Position numbers and translations under genes: made by a program. From Agelas oroides (taxonomy: Eukaryota > Porifera > Demospongiae > Agelasida > Agelasidae): a stretch of DNA of 64,000 nt. Positions within the stretch are counted from its first letter, which is position 1, and every line of letters begins with the position of its first letter. The notes under the pieces are model-generated. The model saw only the letters and a list, made by a program, of their open reading frames with translations. It ran no database searches and had not been told where the DNA came from. The DNA lies in contig OX422192.1 of NCBI GenBank assembly GCA_949130485.1, positions 1-64,000 of the forward strand, written 5' to 3'. Shown in pieces: positions 1-12,800 of this stretch.

Positions 1-365
1 CTAACCCTAACCCTAACCCTAACCCTAACCCTAACCCTAACCCTAACCCTAACCCTAACCCTAACCCTAACCCTAACCCTAACCCTAACCCTAACCCTAA
101 CCCTAACCCTAACCCTAACCCTAACCCTAACCCTAACCCTAACCCTAACCCTAACCCTAACCCTAACCCTAACCCTAACCCTAACCCTAACCCTAACCCT
201 AACCCTAACCCTAACCCTAACCCTAACCCTAACCCTAACCCTAACCCTAACCCTAACCCTAACCCTAACCCTAACCCTAACCCTAACCCTAACCCTAACC
301 CTAACCCTAACCCTAACCCTAACCCTAACCCTAACCCTAACCCTAACCCTAACCCTAACCCTAAC
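1..365. repeat. Telomere, (CCCTAA)n
   Basis: About 61 perfect tandem copies of the hexamer CCCTAA start at the first base of the window. This is the C-rich strand of the TTAGGG telomere typical of metazoans and some fungi and protists. No variant hexamers are seen. The last repeat runs directly into the 55-bp satellite, with a shared CTAACCCC at the junction, so the satellite is immediately subtelomeric. Confidence 0.98.
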
Positions 366-3300
366 CCCCTTTCAGTCAATTAACTATTAACACCAAACCC
401 CCCCAACACTTTGCCCCAACCCCCTTTCAGTCAATTAACTATTAACACCAAACCCCCCCAACACTTTGCCCCAACCCCCTTTCAGTCAATTAACTATTAA
501 CACCAAACCCCCCCAACACTTTGCCCCAACCCCCTTTCAGTCAATTAACTATTAACACCAAACCCCCCCAACACTTTGCCCCAACCCCCTTTCAGTCAAT
601 TAACTATTAACACCAAACCCCCCCAACACTTTGCCCCAACCCCCTTTCAGTCAATTAACTATTAACACCAAACCCCCCCAACACTTTGCCCCAACCCCCT
701 TTCAGTCAATTAACTATTAACACCAAACCCCCCCAACACTTTGCCCCAACCCCCTTTCAGTCAATTAACTATTAACACCAAACCCCCCCAACACTTTGCC
801 CCAACCCCCTTTCAGTCAATTAACTATTAACACCAAACCCCCCCAACACTTTGCCCCAACCCCCTTTCAGTCAATTAACTATTAACACCAAACCCCCCCA
901 ACACTTTGCCCCAACCCCCTTTCAGTCAATTAACTATTAACACCAAACCCCCCCAACACTTTGCCCCAACCCCCTTTCAGTCAATTAACTATTAACACCA
1001 AACCCCCCCAACACTTTGCCCCAACCCCCTTTCAGTCAATTAACTATTAACACCAAACCCCCCCAACACTTTGCCCCAACCCCCTTTCAGTCAATTAACT
1101 ATTAACACCAAACCCCCCCAACACTTTGCCCCAACCCCCTTTCAGTCAATTAACTATTAACACCAAACCCCCCCAACACTTTGCCCCAACCCCCTTTCAG
1201 TCAATTAACTATTAACACCAAACCCCCCCAACACTTTGCCCCAACCCCCTTTCAGTCAATTAACTATTAACACCAAACCCCCCCAACACTTTGCCCCAAC
1301 CCCCTTTCAGTCAATTAACTATTAACACCAAACCCCCCCAACACTTTGCCCCAACCCCCTTTCAGTCAATTAACTATTAACACCAAACCCCCCCAACACT
1401 TTGCCCCAACCCCCTTTCAGTCAATTAACTATTAACACCAAACCCCCCCAACACTTTGCCCCAACCCCCTTTCAGTCAATTAACTATTAACACCAAACCC
1501 CCCCAACACTTTGCCCCAACCCCCTTTCAGTCAATTAACTATTAACACCAAACCCCCCCAACACTTTGCCCCAACCCCCTTTCAGTCAATTAACTATTAA
1601 CACCAAACCCCCCCAACACTTTGCCCCAACCCCCTTTCAGTCAATTAACTATTAACACCAAACCCCCCCAACACTTTGCCCCAACCCCCTTTCAGTCAAT
1701 TAACTATTAACACCAAACCCCCCCAACACTTTGCCCCAACCCCCTTTCAGTCAATTAACTATTAACACCAAACCCCCCCAACACTTTGCCCCAACCCCCT
1801 TTCAGTCAATTAACTATTAACACCAAACCCCCCCAACACTTTGCCCCAACCCCCTTTCAGTCAATTAACTATTAACACCAAACCCCCCCAACACTTTGCC
1901 CCAACCCCCTTTCAGTCAATTAACTATTAACACCAAACCCCCCCAACACTTTGCCCCAACCCCCTTTCAGTCAATTAACTATTAACACCAAACCCCCCCA
2001 ACACTTTGCCCCAACCCCCTTTCAGTCAATTAACTATTAACACCAAACCCCCCCAACACTTTGCCCCAACCCCCTTTCAGTCAATTAACTATTAACACCA
2101 AACCCCCCCAACACTTTGCCCCAACCCCCTTTCAGTCAATTAACTATTAACACCAAACCCCCCCAACACTTTGCCCCAACCCCCTTTCAGTCAATTAACT
2201 ATTAACACCAAACCCCCCCAACACTTTGCCCCAACCCCCTTTCAGTCAATTAACTATTAACACCAAACCCCCCCAACACTTTGCCCCAACCCCCTTTCAG
2301 TCAATTAACTATTAACACCAAACCCCCCCAACACTTTGCCCCAACCCCCTTTCAGTCAATTAACTATTAACACCAAACCCCCCCAACACTTTGCCCCAAC
2401 CCCCTTTCAGTCAATTAACTATTAACACCAAACCCCCCCAACACTTTGCCCCAACCCCCTTTCAGTCAATTAACTATTAACACCAAACCCCCCCAACACT
2501 TTGCCCCAACCCCCTTTCAGTCAATTAACTATTAACACCAAACCCCCCCAACACTTTGCCCCAACCCCCTTTCAGTCAATTAACTATTAACACCAAACCC
2601 CCCCAACACTTTGCCCCAACCCCCTTTCAGTCAATTAACTATTAACACCAAACCCCCCCAACACTTTGCCCCAACCCCCTTTCAGTCAATTAACTATTAA
2701 CACCAAACCCCCCCAACACTTTGCCCCAACCCCCTTTCAGTCAATTAACTATTAACACCAAACCCCCCCAACACTTTGCCCCAACCCCCTTTCAGTCAAT
2801 TAACTATTAACACCAAACCCCCCCAACACTTTGCCCCAACCCCCTTTCAGTCAATTAACTATTAACACCAAACCCCCCCAACACTTTGCCCCAACCCCCT
2901 TTCAGTCAATTAACTATTAACACCAAACCCCCCCAACACTTTGCCCCAACCCCCTTTCAGTCAATTAACTATTAACACCAAACCCCCCCAACACTTTGCC
3001 CCAACCCCCTTTCAGTCAATTAACTATTAACACCAAACCCCCCCAACACTTTGCCCCAACCCCCTTTCAGTCAATTAACTATTAACACCAAACCCCCCCA
3101 ACACTTTGCCCCAACCCCCTTTCAGTCAATTAACTATTAACACCAAACCCCCCCAACACTTTGCCCCAACCCCCTTTCAGTCAATTAACTATTAACACCA
3201 AACCCCCCCAACACTTTGCCCCAACCCCCTTTCAGTCAATTAACTATTAACACCAAACCCCCCCAACACTTTGCCCCAACCCCCTTTCAGTCAATTAACT

Positions 3301-6300
3301 ATTAACACCAAACCCCCCCAACACTTTGCCCCAACCCCCTTTCAGTCAATTAACTATTAACACCAAACCCCCCCAACACTTTGCCCCAACCCCCTTTCAG
3401 TCAATTAACTATTAACACCAAACCCCCCCAACACTTTGCCCCAACCCCCTTTCAGTCAATTAACTATTAACACCAAACCCCCCCAACACTTTGCCCCAAC
3501 CCCCTTTCAGTCAATTAACTATTAACACCAAACCCCCCCAACACTTTGCCCCAACCCCCTTTCAGTCAATTAACTATTAACACCAAACCCCCCCAACACT
3601 TTGCCCCAACCCCCTTTCAGTCAATTAACTATTAACACCAAACCCCCCCAACACTTTGCCCCAACCCCCTTTCAGTCAATTAACTATTAACACCAAACCC
3701 CCCCAACACTTTGCCCCAACCCCCTTTCAGTCAATTAACTATTAACACCAAACCCCCCCAACACTTTGCCCCAACCCCCTTTCAGTCAATTAACTATTAA
3801 CACCAAACCCCCCCAACACTTTGCCCCAACCCCCTTTCAGTCAATTAACTATTAACACCAAACCCCCCCAACACTTTGCCCCAACCCCCTTTCAGTCAAT
3901 TAACTATTAACACCAAACCCCCCCAACACTTTGCCCCAACCCCCTTTCAGTCAATTAACTATTAACACCAAACCCCCCCAACACTTTGCCCCAACCCCCT
4001 TTCAGTCAATTAACTATTAACACCAAACCCCCCCAACACTTTGCCCCAACCCCCTTTCAGTCAATTAACTATTAACACCAAACCCCCCCAACACTTTGCC
4101 CCAACCCCCTTTCAGTCAATTAACTATTAACACCAAACCCCCCCAACACTTTGCCCCAACCCCCTTTCAGTCAATTAACTATTAACACCAAACCCCCCCA
4201 ACACTTTGCCCCAACCCCCTTTCAGTCAATTAACTATTAACACCAAACCCCCCCAACACTTTGCCCCAACCCCCTTTCAGTCAATTAACTATTAACACCA
4301 AACCCCCCCAACACTTTGCCCCAACCCCCTTTCAGTCAATTAACTATTAACACCAAACCCCCCCAACACTTTGCCCCAACCCCCTTTCAGTCAATTAACT
4401 ATTAACACCAAACCCCCCCAACACTTTGCCCCAACCCCCTTTCAGTCAATTAACTATTAACACCAAACCCCCCCAACACTTTGCCCCAACCCCCTTTCAG
4501 TCAATTAACTATTAACACCAAACCCCCCCAACACTTTGCCCCAACCCCCTTTCAGTCAATTAACTATTAACACCAAACCCCCCCAACACTTTGCCCCAAC
4601 CCCCTTTCAGTCAATTAACTATTAACACCAAACCCCCCCAACACTTTGCCCCAACCCCCTTTCAGTCAATTAACTATTAACACCAAACCCCCCCAACACT
4701 TTGCCCCAACCCCCTTTCAGTCAATTAACTATTAACACCAAACCCCCCCAACACTTTGCCCCAACCCCCTTTCAGTCAATTAACTATTAACACCAAACCC
4801 CCCCAACACTTTGCCCCAACCCCCTTTCAGTCAATTAACTATTAACACCAAACCCCCCCAACACTTTGCCCCAACCCCCTTTCAGTCAATTAACTATTAA
4901 CACCAAACCCCCCCAACACTTTGCCCCAACCCCCTTTCAGTCAATTAACTATTAACACCAAACCCCCCCAACACTTTGCCCCAACCCCCTTTCAGTCAAT
5001 TAACTATTAACACCAAACCCCCCCAACACTTTGCCCCAACCCCCTTTCAGTCAATTAACTATTAACACCAAACCCCCCCAACACTTTGCCCCAACCCCCT
5101 TTCAGTCAATTAACTATTAACACCAAACCCCCCCAACACTTTGCCCCAACCCCCTTTCAGTCAATTAACTATTAACACCAAACCCCCCCAACACTTTGCC
5201 CCAACCCCCTTTCAGTCAATTAACTATTAACACCAAACCCCCCCAACACTTTGCCCCAACCCCCTTTCAGTCAATTAACTATTAACACCAAACCCCCCCA
5301 ACACTTTGCCCCAACCCCCTTTCAGTCAATTAACTATTAACACCAAACCCCCCCAACACTTTGCCCCAACCCCCTTTCAGTCAATTAACTATTAACACCA
5401 AACCCCCCCAACACTTTGCCCCAACCCCCTTTCAGTCAATTAACTATTAACACCAAACCCCCCCAACACTTTGCCCCAACCCCCTTTCAGTCAATTAACT
5501 ATTAACACCAAACCCCCCCAACACTTTGCCCCAACCCCCTTTCAGTCAATTAACTATTAACACCAAACCCCCCCAACACTTTGCCCCAACCCCCTTTCAG
5601 TCAATTAACTATTAACACCAAACCCCCCCAACACTTTGCCCCAACCCCCTTTCAGTCAATTAACTATTAACACCAAACCCCCCCAACACTTTGCCCCAAC
5701 CCCCTTTCAGTCAATTAACTATTAACACCAAACCCCCCCAACACTTTGCCCCAACCCCCTTTCAGTCAATTAACTATTAACACCAAACCCCCCCAACACT
5801 TTGCCCCAACCCCCTTTCAGTCAATTAACTATTAACACCAAACCCCCCCAACACTTTGCCCCAACCCCCTTTCAGTCAATTAACTATTAACACCAAACCC
5901 CCCCAACACTTTGCCCCAACCCCCTTTCAGTCAATTAACTATTAACACCAAACCCCCCCAACACTTTGCCCCAACCCCCTTTCAGTCAATTAACTATTAA
6001 CACCAAACCCCCCCAACACTTTGCCCCAACCCCCTTTCAGTCAATTAACTATTAACACCAAACCCCCCCAACACTTTGCCCCAACCCCCTTTCAGTCAAT
6101 TAACTATTAACACCAAACCCCCCCAACACTTTGCCCCAACCCCCTTTCAGTCAATTAACTATTAACACCAAACCCCCCCAACACTTTGCCCCAACCCCCT
6201 TTCAGTCAATTAACTATTAACACCAAACCCCCCCAACACTTTGCCCCAACCCCCTTTCAGTCAATTAACTATTAACACCAAACCCCCCCAACACTTTGCC

Positions 6301-8560
6301 CCAACCCCCTTTCAGTCAATTAACTATTAACACCAAACCCCCCCAACACTTTGCCCCAACCCCCTTTCAGTCAATTAACTATTAACACCAAACCCCCCCA
6401 ACACTTTGCCCCAACCCCCTTTCAGTCAATTAACTATTAACACCAAACCCCCCCAACACTTTGCCCCAACCCCCTTTCAGTCAATTAACTATTAACACCA
6501 AACCCCCCCAACACTTTGCCCCAACCCCCTTTCAGTCAATTAACTATTAACACCAAACCCCCCCAACACTTTGCCCCAACCCCCTTTCAGTCAATTAACT
6601 ATTAACACCAAACCCCCCCAACACTTTGCCCCAACCCCCTTTCAGTCAATTAACTATTAACACCAAACCCCCCCAACACTTTGCCCCAACCCCCTTTCAG
6701 TCAATTAACTATTAACACCAAACCCCCCCAACACTTTGCCCCAACCCCCTTTCAGTCAATTAACTATTAACACCAAACCCCCCCAACACTTTGCCCCAAC
6801 CCCCTTTCAGTCAATTAACTATTAACACCAAACCCCCCCAACACTTTGCCCCAACCCCCTTTCAGTCAATTAACTATTAACACCAAACCCCCCCAACACT
6901 TTGCCCCAACCCCCTTTCAGTCAATTAACTATTAACACCAAACCCCCCCAACACTTTGCCCCAACCCCCTTTCAGTCAATTAACTATTAACACCAAACCC
7001 CCCCAACACTTTGCCCCAACCCCCTTTCAGTCAATTAACTATTAACACCAAACCCCCCCAACACTTTGCCCCAACCCCCTTTCAGTCAATTAACTATTAA
7101 CACCAAACCCCCCCAACACTTTGCCCCAACCCCCTTTCAGTCAATTAACTATTAACACCAAACCCCCCCAACACTTTGCCCCAACCCCCTTTCAGTCAAT
7201 TAACTATTAACACCAAACCCCCCCAACACTTTGCCCCAACCCCCTTTCAGTCAATTAACTATTAACACCAAACCCCCCCAACACTTTGCCCCAACCCCCT
7301 TTCAGTCAATTAACTATTAACACCAAACCCCCCCAACACTTTGCCCCAACCCCCTTTCAGTCAATTAACTATTAACACCAAACCCCCCCAACACTTTGCC
7401 CCAACCCCCTTTCAGTCAATTAACTATTAACACCAAACCCCCCCAACACTTTGCCCCAACCCCCTTTCAGTCAATTAACTATTAACACCAAACCCCCCCA
7501 ACACTTTGCCCCAACCCCCTTTCAGTCAATTAACTATTAACACCAAACCCCCCCAACACTTTGCCCCAACCCCCTTTCAGTCAATTAACTATTAACACCA
7601 AACCCCCCCAACACTTTGCCCCAACCCCCTTTCAGTCAATTAACTATTAACACCAAACCCCCCCAACACTTTGCCCCAACCCCCTTTCAGTCAATTAACT
7701 ATTAACACCAAACCCCCCCAACACTTTGCCCCAACCCCCTTTCAGTCAATTAACTATTAACACCAAACCCCCCCAACACTTTGCCCCAACCCCCTTTCAG
7801 TCAATTAACTATTAACACCAAACCCCCCCAACACTTTGCCCCAACCCCCTTTCAGTCAATTAACTATTAACACCAAACCCCCCCAACACTTTGCCCCAAC
7901 CCCCTTTCAGTCAATTAACTATTAACACCAAACCCCCCCAACACTTTGCCCCAACCCCCTTTCAGTCAATTAACTATTAACACCAAACCCCCCCAACACT
8001 TTGCCCCAACCCCCTTTCAGTCAATTAACTATTAACACCAAACCCCCCCAACACTTTGCCCCAACCCCCTTTCAGTCAATTAACTATTAACACCAAACCC
8101 CCCCAACACTTTGCCCCAACCCCCTTTCAGTCAATTAACTATTAACACCAAACCCCCCCAACACTTTGCCCCAACCCCCTTTCAGTCAATTAACTATTAA
8201 CACCAAACCCCCCCAACACTTTGCCCCAACCCCCTTTCAGTCAATTAACTATTAACACCAAACCCCCCCAACACTTTGCCCCAACCCCCTTTCAGTCAAT
8301 TAACTATTAACACCAAACCCCCCCAACACTTTGCCCCAACCCCCTTTCAGTCAATTAACTATTAACACCAAACCCCCCCAACACTTTGCCCCAACCCCCT
8401 TTCAGTCAATTAACTATTAACACCAAACCCCCCCAACACTTTGCCCCAACCCCCTTTCAGTCAATTAACTATTAACACCAAACCCCCCCAACACTTTGCC
8501 CCAACCCCCTTTCAGTCAATTAACTATTAACACCAAACCCCCCCAACACTTCGCATCAAC
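366..8560. repeat. Subtelomeric 55-bp satellite, 149 copies
   Basis: A 55-bp unit beginning CCCCTTTCAGTCAATTAAC is repeated head to tail 149 times (units start at 366, 421, 476 and so on to 8506). All units look identical except the last, whose 3' end is diverged at about 8551-8560. The unit is C-rich with runs of 7, 4 and 5 C, and contains TTAA-CTA-TTAA, a short inverted repeat. No coding potential is apparent. Such uniformity over 8 kb implies recent amplification or continuing homogenisation. Confidence 0.97.
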
Positions 8561-8580
8561 CACCTTTCAGTTGCTCATCG

Positions 8581-8639
8581 CTTATATATGTAAATAAATG
8601 GCGGGCCCTACGGGCCCGCCATTTATTTACATTTATAAG
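8581..8639. repeat. Hairpin 1: 28-bp inverted repeat
   Basis: Arms 8581-8608 and 8612-8639 are reverse complements with one mismatch, separated by 3 nt. The core is a GC block (GGCGGGCCC) flanked by AT-rich stem. It lies 20 bp inside the end of the 55-bp satellite. Confidence 0.93.
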
Positions 8640-8677
8640 CGGCGCCGCATCATGCCGTAGGCATGATGCGGCGCCGC
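8639..8677. repeat. Hairpin 2: 18-bp perfect inverted repeat
   Basis: Arms 8639-8656 and 8660-8677 are perfect reverse complements with a GTA spacer. They are GC-rich (GCGGCGCCGC) and abut hairpin 1. A third, shorter inverted repeat with one mismatch (CGCGCTGCAGC against GCTGCATCGCG) follows at about 8696-8722. The rest of 8561-8900 is unique sequence with no gene visible. Confidence 0.92.
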
Positions 8678-9869
8678 CTAATGTACTGCGTTTTACGCGC
8701 TGCAGCGAAGCTGCATCGCGCCGCAGGCATTAAGCGATCCAGTCTGTTTATGTAATCGTTTAGCGCTATATGGCGAAGCATTGCACCTAATGAGGTCACC
8801 AATGATTCATTGACTATCTCATTCAGCATTCAGTGGTCTGCGTCGTCGCATTTTTCCAAGCGCGCGTTGCGACAAATTATTTGCTTTTAAGTAAGCATTG
8901 TGCTGGGTAATGAAGGGGAATGTACGAGGATGTAAATTGCCAGGGGAAGGCACGGGAATGCAGGGGAATGCCATGGGAATGTACTGTAGTGGGTGTAAAG
9001 TGCCAGAGGAATGCAGGGGAATGCACGGGAATGCAGGGGAATGCCAGGGAAATATATGGGAGTGAGTGTAAAGTGCCAGGGGAATACAGGTGAATAACAG
9101 GGGAATCAACGGGAGTGGGTGTAAAGTGCTAGGGGAATACAGAGGAATGCAAGGGAATGCCTGGGGAATGTATGGTAGTGGGTGCAAAGTGCCAGGGAAA
9201 TACAGGTGAATGCCAGGGGAATTTATGAGAGTGGGTGCAGTGTCAGGGGAAAGCTGGGGAATACAGGGGTATGCCAAGGAAACGCATGGGAGTGGGTGTA
9301 AACTGCCAGGGGATTGCAGGGAATGCAGGAGAATGCCAGGGGAACGCATTGGAGTGGAAGCAAACTGCCAGTGGAACGCATTGGAATGCAGGGGAATCCA
9401 AGGGAATACCGGGAAATTCCAGGGGAACGTATGGGAGTGGGTGCAAAGTGCCAGGTGAATGCAAGGAATGCAGGGGAATGCCAGGGGAACATATGGGAGT
9501 GGGTGTATAGTGCCACGGGTATGCAGGGGACTACCAGGGTAATGCAAGGGAGTGGGTGTAAAGTGCTAGCGGAATGAATGGGAATCCAGGGGAATGCCAG
9601 GTGAACGTACGAGAGTGGAGGCAAAGTGCCAGGGTAACGCATGGGAATGAAGGGAATACAGGGCAATTCCAGGGGAATGTATGGGAGTGGGTGCAAAGTG
9701 CCAGGGGAATGCTGGGGATTGCAGGGGAATGCCAGAGAAACCTATGGGAATGGGTGCAAACTGCCAGGGGAATGCATGGGAATGCAGGAGAATTCCAGGG
9801 GAACATATGGGAGTGTAAAGTGCCAGGGGAATGCAGGGGAATGACAGGGGAATCTACGGGAGTGGGTGT

Positions 9870-12800
9870 AAAGTGCTAGGGGAATTCAGGTGCAAGCAGG
9901 GGAATGCAGGGGAATGCCAGGGGAACGTATGGTAGTGGGTGCAAAGTGCCAGGGGACTACAGGTGAATGCCAGGGGAACTTATGCAATTGGGTGCAGTGT
10001 CAGTGGAATGCTGGGGAATACAAGGGAATGCTAGGGGAACGTATGGGAGTGGGTGTAAACTGCCTGGGGAATGGAGGGAATGCAGGGGAATGACAGGGGA
10101 ACGCATGGGAGTGGGTGTATGGTACCAGGGGAATGAAGGGGACTACCAGGGAATGCAAGGTAGTTGGTGTAAAGTGCTAGCTGAATGAAGGGGAATGCAG
10201 GGGAATGCAAGGGGAACGTACGAGAGTGGAGGCAAAGTGCCAGGGGAACACAGGGGAATGCAGGGGAATACAGGGGAATACAGGGGAATGGCAGGGGAAC
10301 GTATGGGAGTGGGTCCAAAGTGCCAGGAGAATGTTAGGGAATGCAGTGGAAGGCCAGGGGAACGCATGGGAGTGGGTGTAAACTGCCAGGGGAATGCAGG
10401 GAATGCAGGGGAATGACGGGAACGTATGGGATTGGGTGTATAGTGCCAGGAGAATGCAGGGGACTACGAGGGGAATGCAAGGGAGTGGGTGTAAGTGCTA
10501 GCGGAATGAAGGGGAATGCAGGGGAATGCTAGGGGAACGTACAAGAGTGGAGGAAAAGTGCCAGGGGAACGCAGGGGAATGCAGAGGAATACAGGGGAAT
10601 GCCAGGGGAATGTATAGAAGTGGAGGCAAAGTGCCAGGGGAACGCAGGGGAATGCAGGGGAATACAGGGGAATGTCAGGGGAATGTATAGAAGTGAGTGC
10701 AATGTGCCAGGGGAATGCAGGGGAATGCAGGGGCATACCAGGGGAACATATGGGAGTGGGTGCAAACTGCCAGGGGAATGCAGGGGAATGCAGGGGAATG
10801 CCGGGGGAACACATGGGAGTGGGTGTATAGCACCAGGGGAATGCAGGGAACTACCAGGGGAAAGTAAGGGGGTGGGTGTAAAGTGTTAGATGAATGAAGG
10901 GATTGCAACGAAATGCCAGGGGAACATACGAGAGAGGGTGTAAATTGCCAGGAGAATGCAGGGGAATGCAGGGGAATATTAGGGAACGTACGGTAGTGGG
11001 TGCAAAGTGCCAGAGGAATGCAGGGGAATGAACGGGAATGCAGGGGAATGCCAGGGAAACGTATGGCAGTGAGTGTAAAGTGCCAGGGGAATGCAGGTGA
11101 ATAACGGGAATCTACGGGAGTGGGTGTAAAGTGGTAGGGGAATGCAGGGGGAATGCCAGGGGAATGCATGGTAGTGGTTGCAAAGTGCCAGGGGAATACA
11201 GGGGAATACCAGGGGAACTTATGGGAGTTGGTGCAAAGTGTCAGGGGAATGCTGGGGAATACAGGGGAATGCCAAGGGAACGTATGGGAGTGGGTGTAAA
11301 CTGCCAGGGAATTGCAAGGAATGCAGGGGAATGCCAGGGGAACGTATGGGAGTGGGTGTATAGTGCCAGGGGAATACAGAGAACTACCAGGGGAATGTAA
11401 GGGGGCGGGTGTAAAGTGCTACGGGAAGGGGAATGCAAAGGAATGCCAGGGGAACGTACGAGAGGACGCAAATTGCCAGGGGAATGCAGGGGAATGCAGG
11501 GCAATGCCAGGAGAACGTACGGTAGTGGGTGCAAAGCACCAGGAGAATGCAGGTGAATGCCAAGGAAACGTATCGGAGTGAGTGTAAACGGCCAGGTGAA
11601 TGCAGGGAATGCAGGGGAATGACAGGGGAACATATGGGAGTGGGTGTACAGTGCGAGGGGAATGCAGGGGACTACCAGAAGAATACAAGGGAGTGGGTGT
11701 AAAGTGGTTGCGGAATGAAGGGGAATGCAAGGGAATGCCAGGGGAACGTATGGGAGTGGGTGCAAAGTGCCAGGGGAATGCTGGGGAATGCAGGGGAATG
11801 CCAGGGGAAAGTATGGGAGTGGGTGCAACTGCCAGAGGAATGCAGGAGAATGCCAGGGGAACAGATGGGAGTGAGTGTAGTGCCAGGTGAATGCAGGAAA
11901 ATGACAGGGGAATCTACTGGAGTGGGTGTAAAGTGCTAGAGGAATTCAGGTAAATGCAGGGTAATGCAGGGGAAAGCCAGGGGAACGTATGGTAGTGAAT
12001 GCAAAGTGCCAGGGGACTACAGGAGAATGCCAGGGGAACTTATGGGAGTGGGTGCAAAGTGTCAGGGGAATGCTGAGGAATACAAGGGAATGCCATGGGA
12101 ACGTCCCGGAGTGGGTGTAAACTACCAGGGGAATGGAGGGAATGCTGGGGAACGCCAGGGGAATGCATGGGAGTGGGTGTATAATGCCTGGGGAATGCAG
12201 GGGACCACCAAGGGAATGCAAGGGAGTGGGTGTAAAGTGCTAGCGGAATGAAGGGGAATGCCTGGGAATGCCAGGGGAACATACGAGTGTGGATGCAAAG
12301 TGCCAGGAGAACGCAGGAGAATGCAGGGGAATTCAGGGGAATACAGGGGAATGCCAGGGGAACGTATGGAAGTGGGTGCAAAGTGCCAGGGGAACGCATG
12401 GGAGTGGGTGTATAGTGCCAATGGAATGCAGGGGACCACCAGGGGAATGCAAGGGAGTGGGTGTAAAGTGCTAGCGGAATGAAGGGGAATACAGGGGAAT
12501 GCCAGGGGAACATACGAGTGTGGATGCAAAGTGCCAGAGGAACGCAGGGGAATTCAGGGGAATACAGGGGAATGCCAGGGGAACGTATGGAAGTGGGTGC
12601 AAAGTTCCAGGGGAATGCTGGGGAATGCAGGGGAATGCCAGGGGAACGTATGGGAGTGGGTGTAAACTGCCAGGGGAAAGCAGGGAAAGCAGGGAAATGC
12701 CAGGGGAACGTATGGGAGTGGTTGCAAACTGCCAGGGGAATGCAGGGGAATGCCAGGGGAACGTACGGCAGTGGGTGCAGTGCCAGGGGAATGCAGGGGA

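Noticed and set aside
366-8560. CRISPR-like array
   Set aside because: Units are contiguous and identical with no variable spacers, and the context is a eukaryotic telomere.
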